From contig VMTE01000013.1 of the NCBI GenBank assembly GCA_013791775.1, positions 1 to 64,000 of the forward strand: a stretch of 64,000 nucleotides of DNA. Direction: 5' to 3'. This stretch comes from Hyphomonas sp. (lineage in GTDB: Bacteria; Pseudomonadota; Alphaproteobacteria; Caulobacterales; Hyphomonadaceae). A program made the position numbers and the translations under genes. Of the stretch, positions 43,092 through 53,461 are shown in pieces (position 1 is the first letter of the stretch; each line of letters starts with the position of its first letter). Under the pieces are notes generated by a model. That model saw nothing but the letters and a program-made list of their open reading frames with translations. It did no database searches and was not told the origin of the DNA.

Positions 43092-43589
43092 ATGAAACTT
43101 GCACTCGCTTCAATCGCCGCAATCCTTGCTGCACCCATCGCCGTTGCCCAGGGCAATGTCGAACTCAGCGCAGGCTACACCCAGTTTGACGCTGACGGTG
43201 CCGATCTCGGCGCTGTTACCGGCCGCGGCACCTACTTCTTCAACCGCTATCTTGGCGCTGAAGGCGAAGTCTCGATCGGTATCGACGACGCGAATGTCGG
43301 TCCGGGTAAGGTTGAACTTGACAACTCGCTCGGCGCTTTCGGCGTTGTCCGTGCGCCGATCAGCGAACGCTTCGAGCTCTTCGGCCGCGCGGGTTACGCG
43401 ACGTCCGAATTCAATGCCAGCGTCCCAGGTCTCGGCAGCGCTTCGGCTGATGTTGACGGCCTCGCTTATGGCGTCGGCGGCAAACTGTTCCTGACGGACA
43501 AGCTTGGTATCCGCGCCGATGTCGGCCGCTACGAAGGCGACGACAGCGAAGCCGACGTATTCACGATTGGCGGCGTCGTCCGCTTTTAG
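43092..43589 (+). CDS. Outer-membrane beta-barrel protein (porin-like, OmpA-type barrel)
   Basis: 165 residues with a signal peptide (MKLALASIAAILAAPIAVAQ). The mature part consists of alternating beta-strands ending in an aromatic residue (FTIGGVVRF), typical of a small eight-strand barrel. GGAG precedes the ATG at 43092 across an A-rich stretch. The function is unknown. Such proteins are often abundant adhesin-like or stress barrels. Confidence 0.8.
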   Translation: MKLALASIAAILAAPIAVAQGNVELSAGYTQFDADGADLGAVTGRGTYFFNRYLGAEGEVSIGIDDANVGPGKVELDNSLGAFGVVRAPISERFELFGRAGYATSEFNASVPGLGSASADVDGLAYGVGGKLFLTDKLGIRADVGRYEGDDSEADVFTIGGVVRF

Positions 43590-43612
43590 GCATCCGTTTA
43601 CGGATGAATGAC

Positions 43613-43648
43613 GAGGGCCCCGGTGCAGAACGCGCCGGGGCTCTTTCT
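43613..43648 (+). terminator. Probable terminator of the barrel protein gene
   Basis: GCCCCGG (43617-43623) pairs with CCGGGGC (43635-43641), followed by TCTTTCT. A moderate stem and T-tract, 24 bp after the stop. It also separates the gene from convergent aroC. Confidence 0.6.
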
Positions 43649-43651
43649 GCT

Positions 43652-44743
43652 TCAGCGCCCGGTCTGGCCCCGGTGGCGCAGTTTCGCGTCCGCCAGCACG
43701 CACGCCATCATCGCCTCGGCCACCGGCACCGCCCGGATGCCGACACACGGATCGTGCCGCCCGATGGTGCGCACATCGACTTCCTCGCCGTCCCGCGTGA
43801 CCGACTTGACCTCATTCAGAATGGAGGAGGTCGGCTTGATGGCAATCCGCACGACGATATCCTGTCCGGTCGAAATGCCGCCCGCCACGCCGCCATTGTT
43901 GTTGGCCAGGAAGGAAGGGCCGTCATTGCCGGCGCGCATCTCGTCAGCGTTCTCTTCGCCGCTCATCGAGGCGGATGCAAAGCCTGCGCCGATCTCGACA
44001 CCCTTGGCCGCATTGATTCCCATCATCGCGCCCGCCAGTTCGGCGTCGAGCTTGCCATAGACCGGCGCGCCCCAGCCGGCCGGCACGCCGCTGGCCTCGA
44101 CCTGCACGATGGCTCCAGCGGACGAGCCAGCCTTTCGTGTCGCGTCGAGAAACGCTTCCCACGTCGCCGCCATCGCCTTGTCCGGGCACCAGAAGGGATT
44201 GTTCAGCGTTTCCGCCCAGTCCCACGCCTCGGGGTCGATCATGTGCGGGCCGATCTGCACCACGGCGCCCCGGATCACGACCGCGTCACCCAGTACACGC
44301 CGCGCAACCGCGCCGGCCGCCACCCGCGCCGCCGTCTCCCGCGCCGAGGAGCGCCCGCCGCCGCGATAGTCCCGGACGCCGTATTTCGCGTCATAGGCAT
44401 AATCAGCATGGCCGGGGCGGTAGCGGTCGCGGATTTCGCGGTAATCCTTGCTGCGCTGGTCGGTGTTCTCGATCATCAGCGAGATCGGCGTGCCAGTCGT
44501 CACCGGTCCGCCCGTGCGGTCATCCTCGAACACGCCCGAGAGGATTTTAACGAGATCTGCTTCCTGGCGCTGCGTGACAAAGCGCGAGGTGCCCGGTCTG
44601 CGCTTGTCGAGGAAGCCCTGGATGAAGGCCTCATCCAGCGCCAGTCCCGGCGGGCACCCATCCACAACGCAGCCAAGCGCCGGCCCGTGGCTCTCGCCCC
44701 AGGTTGTCACTCTGAAAAGGTGTCCGAATGTATTGTGCGACAT
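43652..44743 (-). CDS. aroC: Chorismate synthase
   Basis: 363 residues. It eliminates phosphate from EPSP to make chorismate, using reduced FMN. It starts [20 protein letters not shown] with the family signature, then [36 protein letters not shown] and [20 protein letters not shown]. The length and all blocks are normal. It is divergent from pdxH. Confidence 0.96.
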   Translation of the reverse strand: MSHNTFGHLFRVTTWGESHGPALGCVVDGCPPGLALDEAFIQGFLDKRRPGTSRFVTQRQEADLVKILSGVFEDDRTGGPVTTGTPISLMIENTDQRSKDYREIRDRYRPGHADYAYDAKYGVRDYRGGGRSSARETAARVAAGAVARRVLGDAVVIRGAVVQIGPHMIDPEAWDWAETLNNPFWCPDKAMAATWEAFLDATRKAGSSAGAIVQVEASGVPAGWGAPVYGKLDAELAGAMMGINAAKGVEIGAGFASASMSGEENADEMRAGNDGPSFLANNNGGVAGGISTGQDIVVRIAIKPTSSILNEVKSVTRDGEEVDVRTIGRHDPCVGIRAVPVAEAMMACVLADAKLRHRGQTGR

Positions 44744-44825
44744 GTGACAGCCTGCGCCCTCGCGGTTCTGCTTCGCGTCCTATATGAAATCGCCAACCTG
44801 ACAAACCGCCAAAATGGTGTCCTCC

Positions 44826-45482
44826 ATGCCGACCTCCCTGATCCCCCCGACGCCCAGCGCCTCCGATTATGCCGACAGCGGCGACCGGCCACTTATCCCG
44901 GAGACGGCCGACCCCATCGGCCTGTTCCAGCAATGGATGGCCGAGGCCCGCGCCGCCGAGCCCAACGATTCCAACGCCATGTCGCTCGCCACGGTTGACG
45001 CGGACGGCAATCCGGATGTGCGCATCGTCCTGCTCAAAGGCTTCGATTCTGCCGGCTTCACCTTCTTCACAAACCTCGAAAGCGCCAAGGGGCAGCATCT
45101 GACGGCCCATCCGAGCGCCGCCCTTGGCTTCCACTGGAAGAGCCTGCGCCGGCAAGTCCGCATCCGGGGCAGCGTGACCCGCGTGTCGGATGCCGAGACC
45201 GATGCCTACTTTGCGTCCCGGGCTGCCCCGAGCCGCATCAGCGCCATCGCGTCCGACCAGTCGCGCCCGATGGCCAACCGGGCTGTCTTCGAACAACGCA
45301 TTGCCGAGCTGTCCACCATTTATGGAGACAGCCCCGATATTCCGCGTCCGGACTACTGGGGCGGCTTCCGACTCACGCCGATCGAGATCGAATTCTGGCA
45401 GGACCAGGCCTTCCGGATGCACGACCGCCTGAAGCTCTACCGCAAGGGCGATGGCTGGGTGAGTCTCAGGCTTTATCCTTAG
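44826..45482 (+). CDS. pdxH: Pyridoxamine 5'-phosphate oxidase
   Basis: About 218 residues. It oxidises pyridoxine/pyridoxamine 5'-phosphate to pyridoxal 5'-phosphate with FMN. Motifs are NAMSLATVDADGNPDVRIVL, GFTFFTNLESAKGQ, FHWKSLRRQVRIRG (FMN/substrate binding) and the C-terminal FRMHDRLKLYRKGDGW. An ATG at 44814 in frame is an alternative start. Neither has a clear ribosome site. Confidence 0.95.
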   Translation: MPTSLIPPTPSASDYADSGDRPLIPETADPIGLFQQWMAEARAAEPNDSNAMSLATVDADGNPDVRIVLLKGFDSAGFTFFTNLESAKGQHLTAHPSAALGFHWKSLRRQVRIRGSVTRVSDAETDAYFASRAAPSRISAIASDQSRPMANRAVFEQRIAELSTIYGDSPDIPRPDYWGGFRLTPIEIEFWQDQAFRMHDRLKLYRKGDGWVSLRLYP

Positions 45483-45886
45483 ACGGTCAGCGGCAACAGC
45501 CGCGTATCTTCCGCCGCCGCGGTCCGGTGCCCGATGCCCGCGAGGTATGCCTCATTCTGCTCGAAGGCGAGGAACGTTGCCATGTCCTTCTGGCGAACCA
45601 GCATAACGATGTCCCACCGCTCGTCGTCCGGCCCGACCAGCCAGTTGCCGCCTGCCGCCATCATCTCGAGGCCGCCGCCACTTTCGGAGAGGAAGGGCAG
45701 CGTATGCGCCACATAGCGGTCATAGGCCTCCCGTCCGCTGATCGGCGCAGGCGGGGCAAGGTCGGGATCGGCCGCATACTCCGCGACCGTCCGGAGGCGG
45801 ATGAGATTGAGCATTAGGATGGCCCCGGCGCGGCCGCTCGTTACGAAGCGACGCCCCGCGTCCTGCGTCGGATAGTGATATGCCAT
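45479..45886 (-). CDS. DUF1330-like family protein
   Basis: 135 residues resembling the ferredoxin-like DUF1330 fold: AILMLNLIRLRTVAEYAADP, SGREAYDRYVAHTLPFL and WDIVMLVRQKDMATFLAFEQ. The function is unknown. The start shares one base with the stop of the preceding minus-strand gene (TGATG), so the two are translationally coupled. It overlaps the pdxH end by 4 bp on the other strand. Confidence 0.7.
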   Translation of the reverse strand: MAYHYPTQDAGRRFVTSGRAGAILMLNLIRLRTVAEYAADPDLAPPAPISGREAYDRYVAHTLPFLSESGGGLEMMAAGGNWLVGPDDERWDIVMLVRQKDMATFLAFEQNEAYLAGIGHRTAAAEDTRLLPLTV

Positions 45887-46335
45887 CAGATAATCCCCGC
45901 GCTTGTGCGCTCCAGCACCATGTGAGGCACGCCGTCACTCGTCCGGAAGTGCGAAACGCCGCTGGGCGACACGGTGATGTTCACCTGCGTGCGCAGGTTC
46001 GAGAAACTCTCGAATTCCACCACGTCCACCGCTTCATCAAACCGGATCGTCACCTCGAACGCTGCGCCGCCGGCAATTTCGCGCGCGCCGAGCACGCGGC
46101 CGGTGAACGGCTGTTTGAGGTAGCGACCGGCGACCTGGTCGCCGACCTGCAGCGGAGTTTCAGGCTCGTTCGACAGGCGTGCCGAAGCGGTGTTCCAGTC
46201 GCGGTAGCCCAGTTCGGCGGCCACCCGTTCAAGCGCTTCAGAATGGGAAACCGGCTTGCCGGCGGCAGCCAGTTCAGCGCGCAGTTCGCGGGCCCGGGCC
46301 TTTGCCTGGTCGCGGCTTGCAATGGGGGTACTCAT
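45886..46335 (-). CDS. Glyoxalase-superfamily-annotated conserved protein
   Basis: 149 residues. The N-terminal part, SRDQAKARARELRAELAAAG then ISHSEALERVAAELGYRDWN in the family (here PVSHSEALERVAAELGYRDW), is the helical region found in proteins annotated as glyoxalase superfamily. The C-terminal 90 are a beta-rich domain (QVGDQVAGRYLKQPFTGRVL). Catalytic activity is not evident. It is upstream of and overlapping the DUF1330-like gene. AAGGA precedes the ATG. Confidence 0.65.
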   Translation of the reverse strand: MSTPIASRDQAKARARELRAELAAAGKPVSHSEALERVAAELGYRDWNTASARLSNEPETPLQVGDQVAGRYLKQPFTGRVLGAREIAGGAAFEVTIRFDEAVDVVEFESFSNLRTQVNITVSPSGVSHFRTSDGVPHMVLERTSAGII

Positions 46336-46340
46336 CGGAT

Positions 46341-46535
46341 CTATCCTTCAGTCCGGGCAGTCACGTTACAGCGGGGCTCGCCTTGCCGCGGAACTGCCGG
46401 TGAGGACACGTTTCCGGATGCGGTCGCGGCGCGCTGGCGCCGGGGGATCTTCACCTTCAGGCCAAAGCCCTGCGAGCGGCGGGCGTCCCAGAGCCCACGC
46501 GGCTGATATACTTGGCCGGGCGCCGGGTCAATCAT
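46341..46535 (-). CDS. Doubtful small basic ORF
   Basis: 64 residues, MIDPAPGQVYQPRGLWDARR at the start, then a basic tail with GLKVKIPRRQR. It ends 5 bp before the next gene start on the same strand, which would fit an operon. There is no ribosome binding site and no recognised family. It may be a small gene or chance coding. Confidence 0.25.
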   Translation of the reverse strand: MIDPAPGQVYQPRGLWDARRSQGFGLKVKIPRRQRAATASGNVSSPAVPRQGEPRCNVTARTEG

Positions 46536-46597
46536 TGCCAGTGGGGCCAGATTGCGGAATCACTCGGCCGCGAAACGTCAGCCACCGGAGCGCACCC

Positions 46598-46984
46598 ATG
46601 AAACTCGCCCTGCAGATTGTCCTCGGCCTCTTTTCAGTCATTCCGCTGGCCTTTGCGGCGTTGGGGCTTGCCTCCGGGATGGCGGGGGCCGATCCGGCGG
46701 CGCCTGTTTCGGCCGCCATTGACAACCAGTACCGCTACCTGTCGGGCGTCTACGTCCTCGTCAGCTTGCTGCTCTGGTATGCCATCCCGAAGATCGAGAC
46801 GCACTTCCGCCTGATGAGCTTCATCTGCGCTGCGCTGGTCATCGGCGGCGCCGGGCGCCTCGTGTCCCATCTCACGGTCGGCCCCGGCACGCCCGAGCAG
46901 TGGGCCGGCATGTTCATCGAACTCGGATCGCCGATCCTGCTGGTCTGGCTCTGGTTCGTCGTGCACAAATCGAAGGCCGGCTGA
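46598..46984 (+). CDS. DUF4345-type membrane protein
   Basis: 128 residues with four predicted membrane segments (LALQIVLGLFSVIPLAFAAL, YLSGVYVLVSLLLWYA, LMSFICAALVIGGAGRLVSH and SPILLVWLWFVVH). NQYRYLSGVY and GGAGRLVS are the conserved-looking loops of DUF4345. GGAG lies 9 bp before the ATG at 46598. The function is unknown. Confidence 0.75.
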   Translation: MKLALQIVLGLFSVIPLAFAALGLASGMAGADPAAPVSAAIDNQYRYLSGVYVLVSLLLWYAIPKIETHFRLMSFICAALVIGGAGRLVSHLTVGPGTPEQWAGMFIELGSPILLVWLWFVVHKSKAG

Positions 46985-46991
46985 CGCGCCG

Positions 46992-47957
46992 CTAGCGCAC
47001 CGCGCACGCCGCCCAACCCGCATCGTCTGCGTCCAGCCACTCCGCCACGCGGTAGGGTTCATCGGTAGAGATCAACACCACGCCGTCATCAATCAACCGC
47101 TGGTATTCGCTTCCGTCGCCGTCTTCCCAGTACTGGTCATCGAGGCGTTCGCCCTTGCGGCCCAATGTTCCGAACGCGGGCTCGACGCCTTCCTTGACAA
47201 GCCGCTCGAACGCCGGCGGGTCGGGTTCGTCCGTTCCGGTCCAGGCCACCACCCGCGTCCGGTCCACGCCCAGTCCCTCGAGCGTCGCGATGTCCCGGCC
47301 GCCGCGAGCGGTCGCGGTCATCATCATTTGCGGATCAAGCCGTGCGACCTCGGCAGCTTCTTCATCCGAGTAGGTTACCATCACCACATTTGCTTCGGCG
47401 CCGGCGGCCTTGACCTCTTCCAGAATGCTGCGGAACCCCGTCGTCCGCTTGCGGTCCAGCTCAACAATCGCGCCGGACAGTTTCGCCCAGACCAGAACCT
47501 CGCTCAGCTTCGGCGGATGGAAGTCGGTCGTCTTTCCGTCATTGTCGCGGAGCGAGAGGTGGGCAATGTCTGCCCATTCTGTATCGGAAACATAGCCGTC
47601 GCCGCGCGCGGTGCGTCCGAACTTGTCGTCGTGGTGCAGGAACAACACGCCGTCGCGGCTGGTGGCCACGTCGATCTCGAACACGCGGACGCCCTGGTTG
47701 AACCCGTGCTTCAGCGTTTCGAGCGCGTTTTCCGGATACCCGGCCGCCGGACCGCCCCGGTGCGCCGCGACCAGCGCGCCGCCGGATGTGCGCAGGCAGT
47801 CGAACAGTTCGGGCAGGCTAACGGCCCGGGCAGGCGCGGCGGCCTCGGCCATGCCAACTTCCGCTGCCGCAGCGTCAGCCCCGGCATCTGCCGGCTGAGG
47901 TTCGCTGCATCCGGCAAGCGCGGTCAGGGCCACTGCTGCCACGAGAAGTCGCTTCAT
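46992..47957 (-). CDS. Glycerophosphodiester phosphodiesterase family lipoprotein
   Basis: 321 residues, starting MKRLLVAAVALTALAGCSEP with a lipobox. The GDPD barrel has AAHRGGPAAGYPENALE, VFEIDVATSRDGVLFLHHDD and a C-terminal ISTDEPYRVAEW. The catalytic His pair and metal-binding Glu-Asp are present. It likely releases glycerol phosphate from deacylated phospholipids in the periplasm. Confidence 0.88.
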   Translation of the reverse strand: MKRLLVAAVALTALAGCSEPQPADAGADAAAAEVGMAEAAAPARAVSLPELFDCLRTSGGALVAAHRGGPAAGYPENALETLKHGFNQGVRVFEIDVATSRDGVLFLHHDDKFGRTARGDGYVSDTEWADIAHLSLRDNDGKTTDFHPPKLSEVLVWAKLSGAIVELDRKRTTGFRSILEEVKAAGAEANVVMVTYSDEEAAEVARLDPQMMMTATARGGRDIATLEGLGVDRTRVVAWTGTDEPDPPAFERLVKEGVEPAFGTLGRKGERLDDQYWEDGDGSEYQRLIDDGVVLISTDEPYRVAEWLDADDAGWAACAVR

Positions 47958-48064
47958 AATCCCTGTCCTTTCCTTGCCTCAGCGCAATCGTCCGCATAGA
48001 CAGGGCTTCGAAAAATCACAAGCGCCGCCCGCGAGGGAAATGCGCTGTACCGGAGGAGAGCATC

Positions 48065-49690
<1,626 letters not shown>

Positions 49691-49703
49691 AAGGAATAGG
49701 CAC

Positions 49704-50588
49704 ATGACGGACGTATCAGACGCGCCGGCTCAGAATGCAGGCTGGCGCGGCAAGTTCGCGGGCTTTGCGCTCGCCCTTTCCGCGGCGTCGATCCTGTGGT
49801 TCGCGGCTGCAGCGGTTGGCACCAAGCTTGGCTTCTGGCCCTGGCAGTTCGGCCTTGGCAAGATGACCATAGGCTGGGGTCCGATGATCCTGATGGGCGC
49901 CCTGGGCGTCTCGGTTCTTGCCGTCATCGCGGCGCTCATCAAGGCGCCGCGCAAACAGGCGCTGATGCTGGCGCTTGGCGCGCTCCTGATTTCCGGTCTG
50001 GCGATGGGCCGCGTCGCCGCCTTTGGCGCGCAGGCGGGCCAGCTGCCGCCGCTGCATGATATCCAGACGGACTGGTCAGACCCCATCCAGCCTTCCGATG
50101 CGCTGTTCACACAGCGTGAGGCGACCGGCGCGCTGAACCCCATCGAGGATGATCCGGTCATTGACCCAGCTGCCAATGGCCGTTGGCCGGGCATGGGCGG
50201 GCGCCGTGTCGCCGAAGTGCAGGAAGAGGCCGAGTTCGACACCGCGACCCACAAGTCGCCGAAGGAAACGCCTTATCCGATGCTGGCGCCGCTCGTCGCC
50301 GCCAACACGGCGGAGCAGGGCTACGCCGCGGCGCTGGCTGCCGTCGAAAGCAAGGGCTGGACCGTCGTGCTCGCCGAGCCGGAAGAGGGCCGCATCGAGG
50401 CGACCGAAACCAGCTACTGGTTTGGCTTCAAGGATGACATCATGATCCGTGTCCGGAGCGAAGAGGGCGGCGTGCGCATTGACGTACGCTCTGCCAGCCG
50501 GGTCGGCCTGTCAGACCTCGGCGCCAACGCCAAACGGGTGCGCGATCTCCTGGACGAAATCGAAGTCCGTCTGGCCAAGGGCGTCTGA
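49704..50588 (+). CDS. DUF1499 membrane protein
   Basis: 294 residues with three N-terminal membrane segments (AGFALALSAASILWFAAAAV, ILMGALGVSVLAVIAALI, ALMLALGALLISGLAMG), then a soluble DUF1499 domain (LPPLHDIQTDWSDPIQP, YSFFGF-type YWFGFKDDIMIRVRSEEG, VRIDVRSASRVGLSDLGANA). The function is unknown. The ATG at 49704 has AAGGA upstream and is 13 bp after the acyl-CoA ligase, so it is probably cotranscribed. Confidence 0.8.
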   Translation: MTDVSDAPAQNAGWRGKFAGFALALSAASILWFAAAAVGTKLGFWPWQFGLGKMTIGWGPMILMGALGVSVLAVIAALIKAPRKQALMLALGALLISGLAMGRVAAFGAQAGQLPPLHDIQTDWSDPIQPSDALFTQREATGALNPIEDDPVIDPAANGRWPGMGGRRVAEVQEEAEFDTATHKSPKETPYPMLAPLVAANTAEQGYAAALAAVESKGWTVVLAEPEEGRIEATETSYWFGFKDDIMIRVRSEEGGVRIDVRSASRVGLSDLGANAKRVRDLLDEIEVRLAKGV

Positions 50589-50609
50589 CGGCGCCGCGCA
50601 GGTTGGCGA

Positions 50610-51491
50610 TCACGCCAGCCCGCGCGTGGTTTCGACCAGGAACTCTGACATCAGCCTGATGCGTTTCAACTCGTGGACGTCCTCATGGATGGCGAGCCAG
50701 AACGACCGCTCGACGCGGATGTCGTGCGGCAACAGGTTGACCAGTTCTGGCGACCTTTTCGCCATGAACTCGGGCAATATGCCGAGCCCGGCGCCGGCGC
50801 GAACCATCTCGAGCTGCGCCACGATGCTCGAACTCGAGAGGTGGGGCGTCAGGCCGGGAAGCAGTTCATCGAAGTATCTGAGTTGGGACGAATAGATCAG
50901 GTCGTTCACGTAGCCAACCAGCGTGTGGGATTGCAGATCGGACCTCAGCGTGACGGGCGGGAATCTTCCGAGATAGTCTTCGGATCCATACAGTTTCAGC
51001 GTGTAATCGCTCAGCTTGCGGATCTTCATCGGTCCGGCGGCGGGGCGCGTGAGGAGTATCGACATGTCCGCTTCGCGCTTCGGGACGCTGACAAAGCCGG
51101 ACAGGGCGACCAGATCGACGTCGATGTTCGGGTTTGCATGCCGAAACGCCGCCAACGCCGGAGCGATCACAGTCGAACCGAGCCCCTCTGTCACGCCGAG
51201 CCGGACCCGGCCGGCGGCGCTGTTTTCGGATGTGCCCTCCGAGATGATGTCCTGGGACAGCGATTCCATGGCCTCGACGCGCGCGGCGAGTTTCTCGCCC
51301 GCAGGCGTCAGGGCGTGGCCGCGGCGGGTGCGCTCGAACAGCGTCAGCCCCAGCTCCTGTTCCAGACGCCGCAGCCGCCGGCTGATGGTCGTGGGATCCT
51401 GCTTCAGCGCATCTGCCGCCTTGTCCAGCCGGGTCGCCCGGCTGACAGCCAGAAAGATCTTCAGGTCGTCCCAATTCATGTCTGGCTGCAT
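50610..51491 (-). CDS. LysR family transcriptional regulator
   Basis: 293 residues. The N-terminal winged helix-turn-helix (DDLKIFLAVSRATRLDKAAD, DPTTISRRLRRLEQELGLTL, FERTRRGHALTPAG) is of LysR type, and the rest is the effector-binding domain. It is divergent from mmsA with 87 bp between start codons, so it probably controls mmsA, with a valine-degradation metabolite as possible effector (inference). An ATG at 51479 may be the true start. Confidence 0.88.
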   Translation of the reverse strand: MQPDMNWDDLKIFLAVSRATRLDKAADALKQDPTTISRRLRRLEQELGLTLFERTRRGHALTPAGEKLAARVEAMESLSQDIISEGTSENSAAGRVRLGVTEGLGSTVIAPALAAFRHANPNIDVDLVALSGFVSVPKREADMSILLTRPAAGPMKIRKLSDYTLKLYGSEDYLGRFPPVTLRSDLQSHTLVGYVNDLIYSSQLRYFDELLPGLTPHLSSSSIVAQLEMVRAGAGLGILPEFMAKRSPELVNLLPHDIRVERSFWLAIHEDVHELKRIRLMSEFLVETTRGLA

Positions 51492-51495
51492 AAAC

Positions 51496-51510
51496 GCAGG
51501 TTATACCTGC
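51496..51510. promoter_or_regulatory. Perfect 15-bp palindrome, probable LysR site
   Basis: GCAGGTTATACCTGC is fully symmetric around its central base. It lies 5 bp upstream of the LysR start and 69 bp upstream of mmsA. Position and symmetry fit a recognition site for the adjacent LysR protein. Confidence 0.55.
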
Positions 51511-51578
51511 AATAATTCACATTTATCCAGACGAAATGCAGAGCTAAGGTCGCCCGGATTCAGTTCCGGAGATCACGC

Positions 51579-53075
51579 ATGCGCGAAGTTCACCATTTCA
51601 TTGGCGGCAAGGCCGTCACAGGCAAGTCGGGCCGGTTTGGCGACATCTACAATCCGAACACCGGCGAGGTTCAGGCGCGGGTCGCCCTGGCCACCCAGGC
51701 GGAGCTTGCCGGCGCGGTCGAAGCGGCGAAGGCCGCCTTGCCCGGCTGGGCAGGCACCAACCCGCAACGCCGCGCCCGTGTGATGTTCGAGTTCAAGCGC
51801 CTCGTCGAAGCGAACATGAACGAGCTCGCGCATCTTCTTTCGTCCGAGCATGGCAAGGTGATCGCGGACTCGAAAGGCGACATCCAGCGCGGTCTCGACG
51901 TGGTCGAGTTCGCCTGCGGCGTGCCGCATCTGCTGAAGGGTGAATATACAGAAGGCGCCGGTCCAGGCATCGACGTCTTCTCGATGCGTCAGGCGCTCGG
52001 CGTGTGCGCGGGCATCACCCCGTTCAACTTTCCCGCCATGATCCCGTGCTGGATGTCTGCTGTGGCGGTTGCCTGCGGCAATACCTTCATCCTGAAGCCG
52101 TCAGAGAAGGACCCTTCGGTGCCCATGCGCCTTGCCGAGCTGATGCTCGAGGCGGGCGCCCCGGCGGGCGTGCTCAACGTGGTCAATGGCGACAAGGTCG
52201 CTGTCGATGCCATCCTCTCGCATCCGGACATCAAGGCCGTCAGCTTCGTCGGATCGTCCGACATCGCACAATATGTCTATGCCACCGGCACCGCGCACGG
52301 CAAACGCGTGCAGGCCATGGGCGGGGCGAAGAACCACGGTATCATCATGCCGGACGCCAACATGGAGCAGGCGGTGAAGGACATCGTCGGGGCGGCCTAC
52401 GGTTCGGCCGGCGAGCGCTGCATGGCGCTGCCCGTGGCGGTCCCGGTCGGCAAGAAGACCGCGGATGAGTTTGTCGAGCGCATGACTGCCGAAGCGCAGA
52501 AGCTCAAGATCGGCATCTCGACTGACAATGATGCGCACTATGGTCCGGTCGTCTCGGCCCAGCACAAGGCAAAGATCGAAAGCTATATCCAGATGGGCGT
52601 CGATGAAGGCGCCAAGCTGGTGCTCGATGGCCGCGGTCATTCGCTTCAGGGGCACGAGAAGGGCTTCTTCATCGGCCCGTCGCTGTTCGACCATGTGAAG
52701 CCGGGCATGAAGTCCTATCACGAGGAAATCTTCGGGCCCGTCCTGCAGGTGATCCGCGCCGAGACGCTGGAAGAGGCGGCCGCCCTGCCGAGCAATCATC
52801 AGTACGGCAACGGTTGCGCGATCTTCACGTCCAACGGCCGCGCCGCGCGCGAGTTTGCCGCTCAGGTGAATGTCGGCATGGTCGGCATCAACGTGCCGAT
52901 CCCGGTGCCGGTCGCCTACCACACGTTCGGCGGCTGGAAGCGCTCTGCTTTTGGCGACACCAACCAGCACGGCCCGGAAGGCATCAAGTTCTGGACCAAG
53001 ATCAAGACCGTCACCCAGCGCTGGCCCGAAGGCGACGTCGGTGACCAGGCCTTTGTCATTCCAACGATGGGGTAG
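51579..53075 (+). CDS. mmsA: Methylmalonate-semialdehyde dehydrogenase (CoA-acylating)
   Basis: 498 residues. It converts methylmalonate semialdehyde to propionyl-CoA in valine (and inositol) catabolism. Motifs are ITPFNFPAMIPCWMSAVAVA, GNTFILKPSEKDPSVP, FVGSSDIAQYVYATG and YGSAGERCMALPVAV with the catalytic Cys. GDTNQHGPEGIKFWTKIKT is the typical C-terminal stretch. GGAG precedes the ATG. It pairs with the leucine/valine-type dehydrogenase elsewhere in the window. Confidence 0.94.
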   Translation: MREVHHFIGGKAVTGKSGRFGDIYNPNTGEVQARVALATQAELAGAVEAAKAALPGWAGTNPQRRARVMFEFKRLVEANMNELAHLLSSEHGKVIADSKGDIQRGLDVVEFACGVPHLLKGEYTEGAGPGIDVFSMRQALGVCAGITPFNFPAMIPCWMSAVAVACGNTFILKPSEKDPSVPMRLAELMLEAGAPAGVLNVVNGDKVAVDAILSHPDIKAVSFVGSSDIAQYVYATGTAHGKRVQAMGGAKNHGIIMPDANMEQAVKDIVGAAYGSAGERCMALPVAVPVGKKTADEFVERMTAEAQKLKIGISTDNDAHYGPVVSAQHKAKIESYIQMGVDEGAKLVLDGRGHSLQGHEKGFFIGPSLFDHVKPGMKSYHEEIFGPVLQVIRAETLEEAAALPSNHQYGNGCAIFTSNGRAAREFAAQVNVGMVGINVPIPVPVAYHTFGGWKRSAFGDTNQHGPEGIKFWTKIKTVTQRWPEGDVGDQAFVIPTMG

Positions 53076-53221
53076 GTGGGGCAGGCAGCGGCGGGGAGGT
53101 CCCGCGCCGGCCGGACCTGACAAAAATAATTGCCGGGGCTGCATCCAGCGCGGGGTCTGCGTGCATCTAACCAGCAAAGGCCGGAACGTTCCGGTCGCCA
53201 AAGACCTCAAGGACCCTCGCC

Positions 53222-53395
53222 ATGACCACGCTCTCGATTGCCCGCCCCACCCCCTCGCCGGCCTCTTCGCCGGTTCTGGACCGAATCTTTTCCGCCGCGC
53301 ACCAGCCGGCCGCCGCTGCCAACGATGCGAGCGACGCGCGCATTTCACTGATTGTTCGCCGTCGCGAACGTCAGCGCCGCCGCAACGCCCGCTAA
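53222..53395 (+). CDS. Small Arg-rich protein (57 aa), tentative
   Basis: 57 residues, MTTLSIARPTPSPASSPVLD at the start and a strongly basic end (SLIVRRRERQRRRNAR). AAGGA lies about 10 bp before the ATG and a strong terminator follows the stop by 34 bp, so the unit looks like a real monocistronic gene. It has no recognised family. The basic tail could bind RNA or DNA. The transcript might alternatively be a noncoding RNA. Confidence 0.45.
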   Translation: MTTLSIARPTPSPASSPVLDRIFSAAHQPAAAANDASDARISLIVRRRERQRRRNAR

Positions 53396-53429
53396 CCCGC
53401 TTCGCGCTCTCTCGCGATTGAACTTGAGA

Positions 53430-53461
53430 GGGCAGCTTCAGGGAGCTGCCCTTCTTTTTTT
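53430..53461 (+). terminator. Rho-independent terminator after the Arg-rich ORF
   Basis: GGGCAGCT and AGCTGCCC form a perfect 8-bp stem with a 6-base loop, followed by TTCTTTTTTT. It ends exactly at the stop codon of the convergent acyltransferase gene. Confidence 0.9.
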
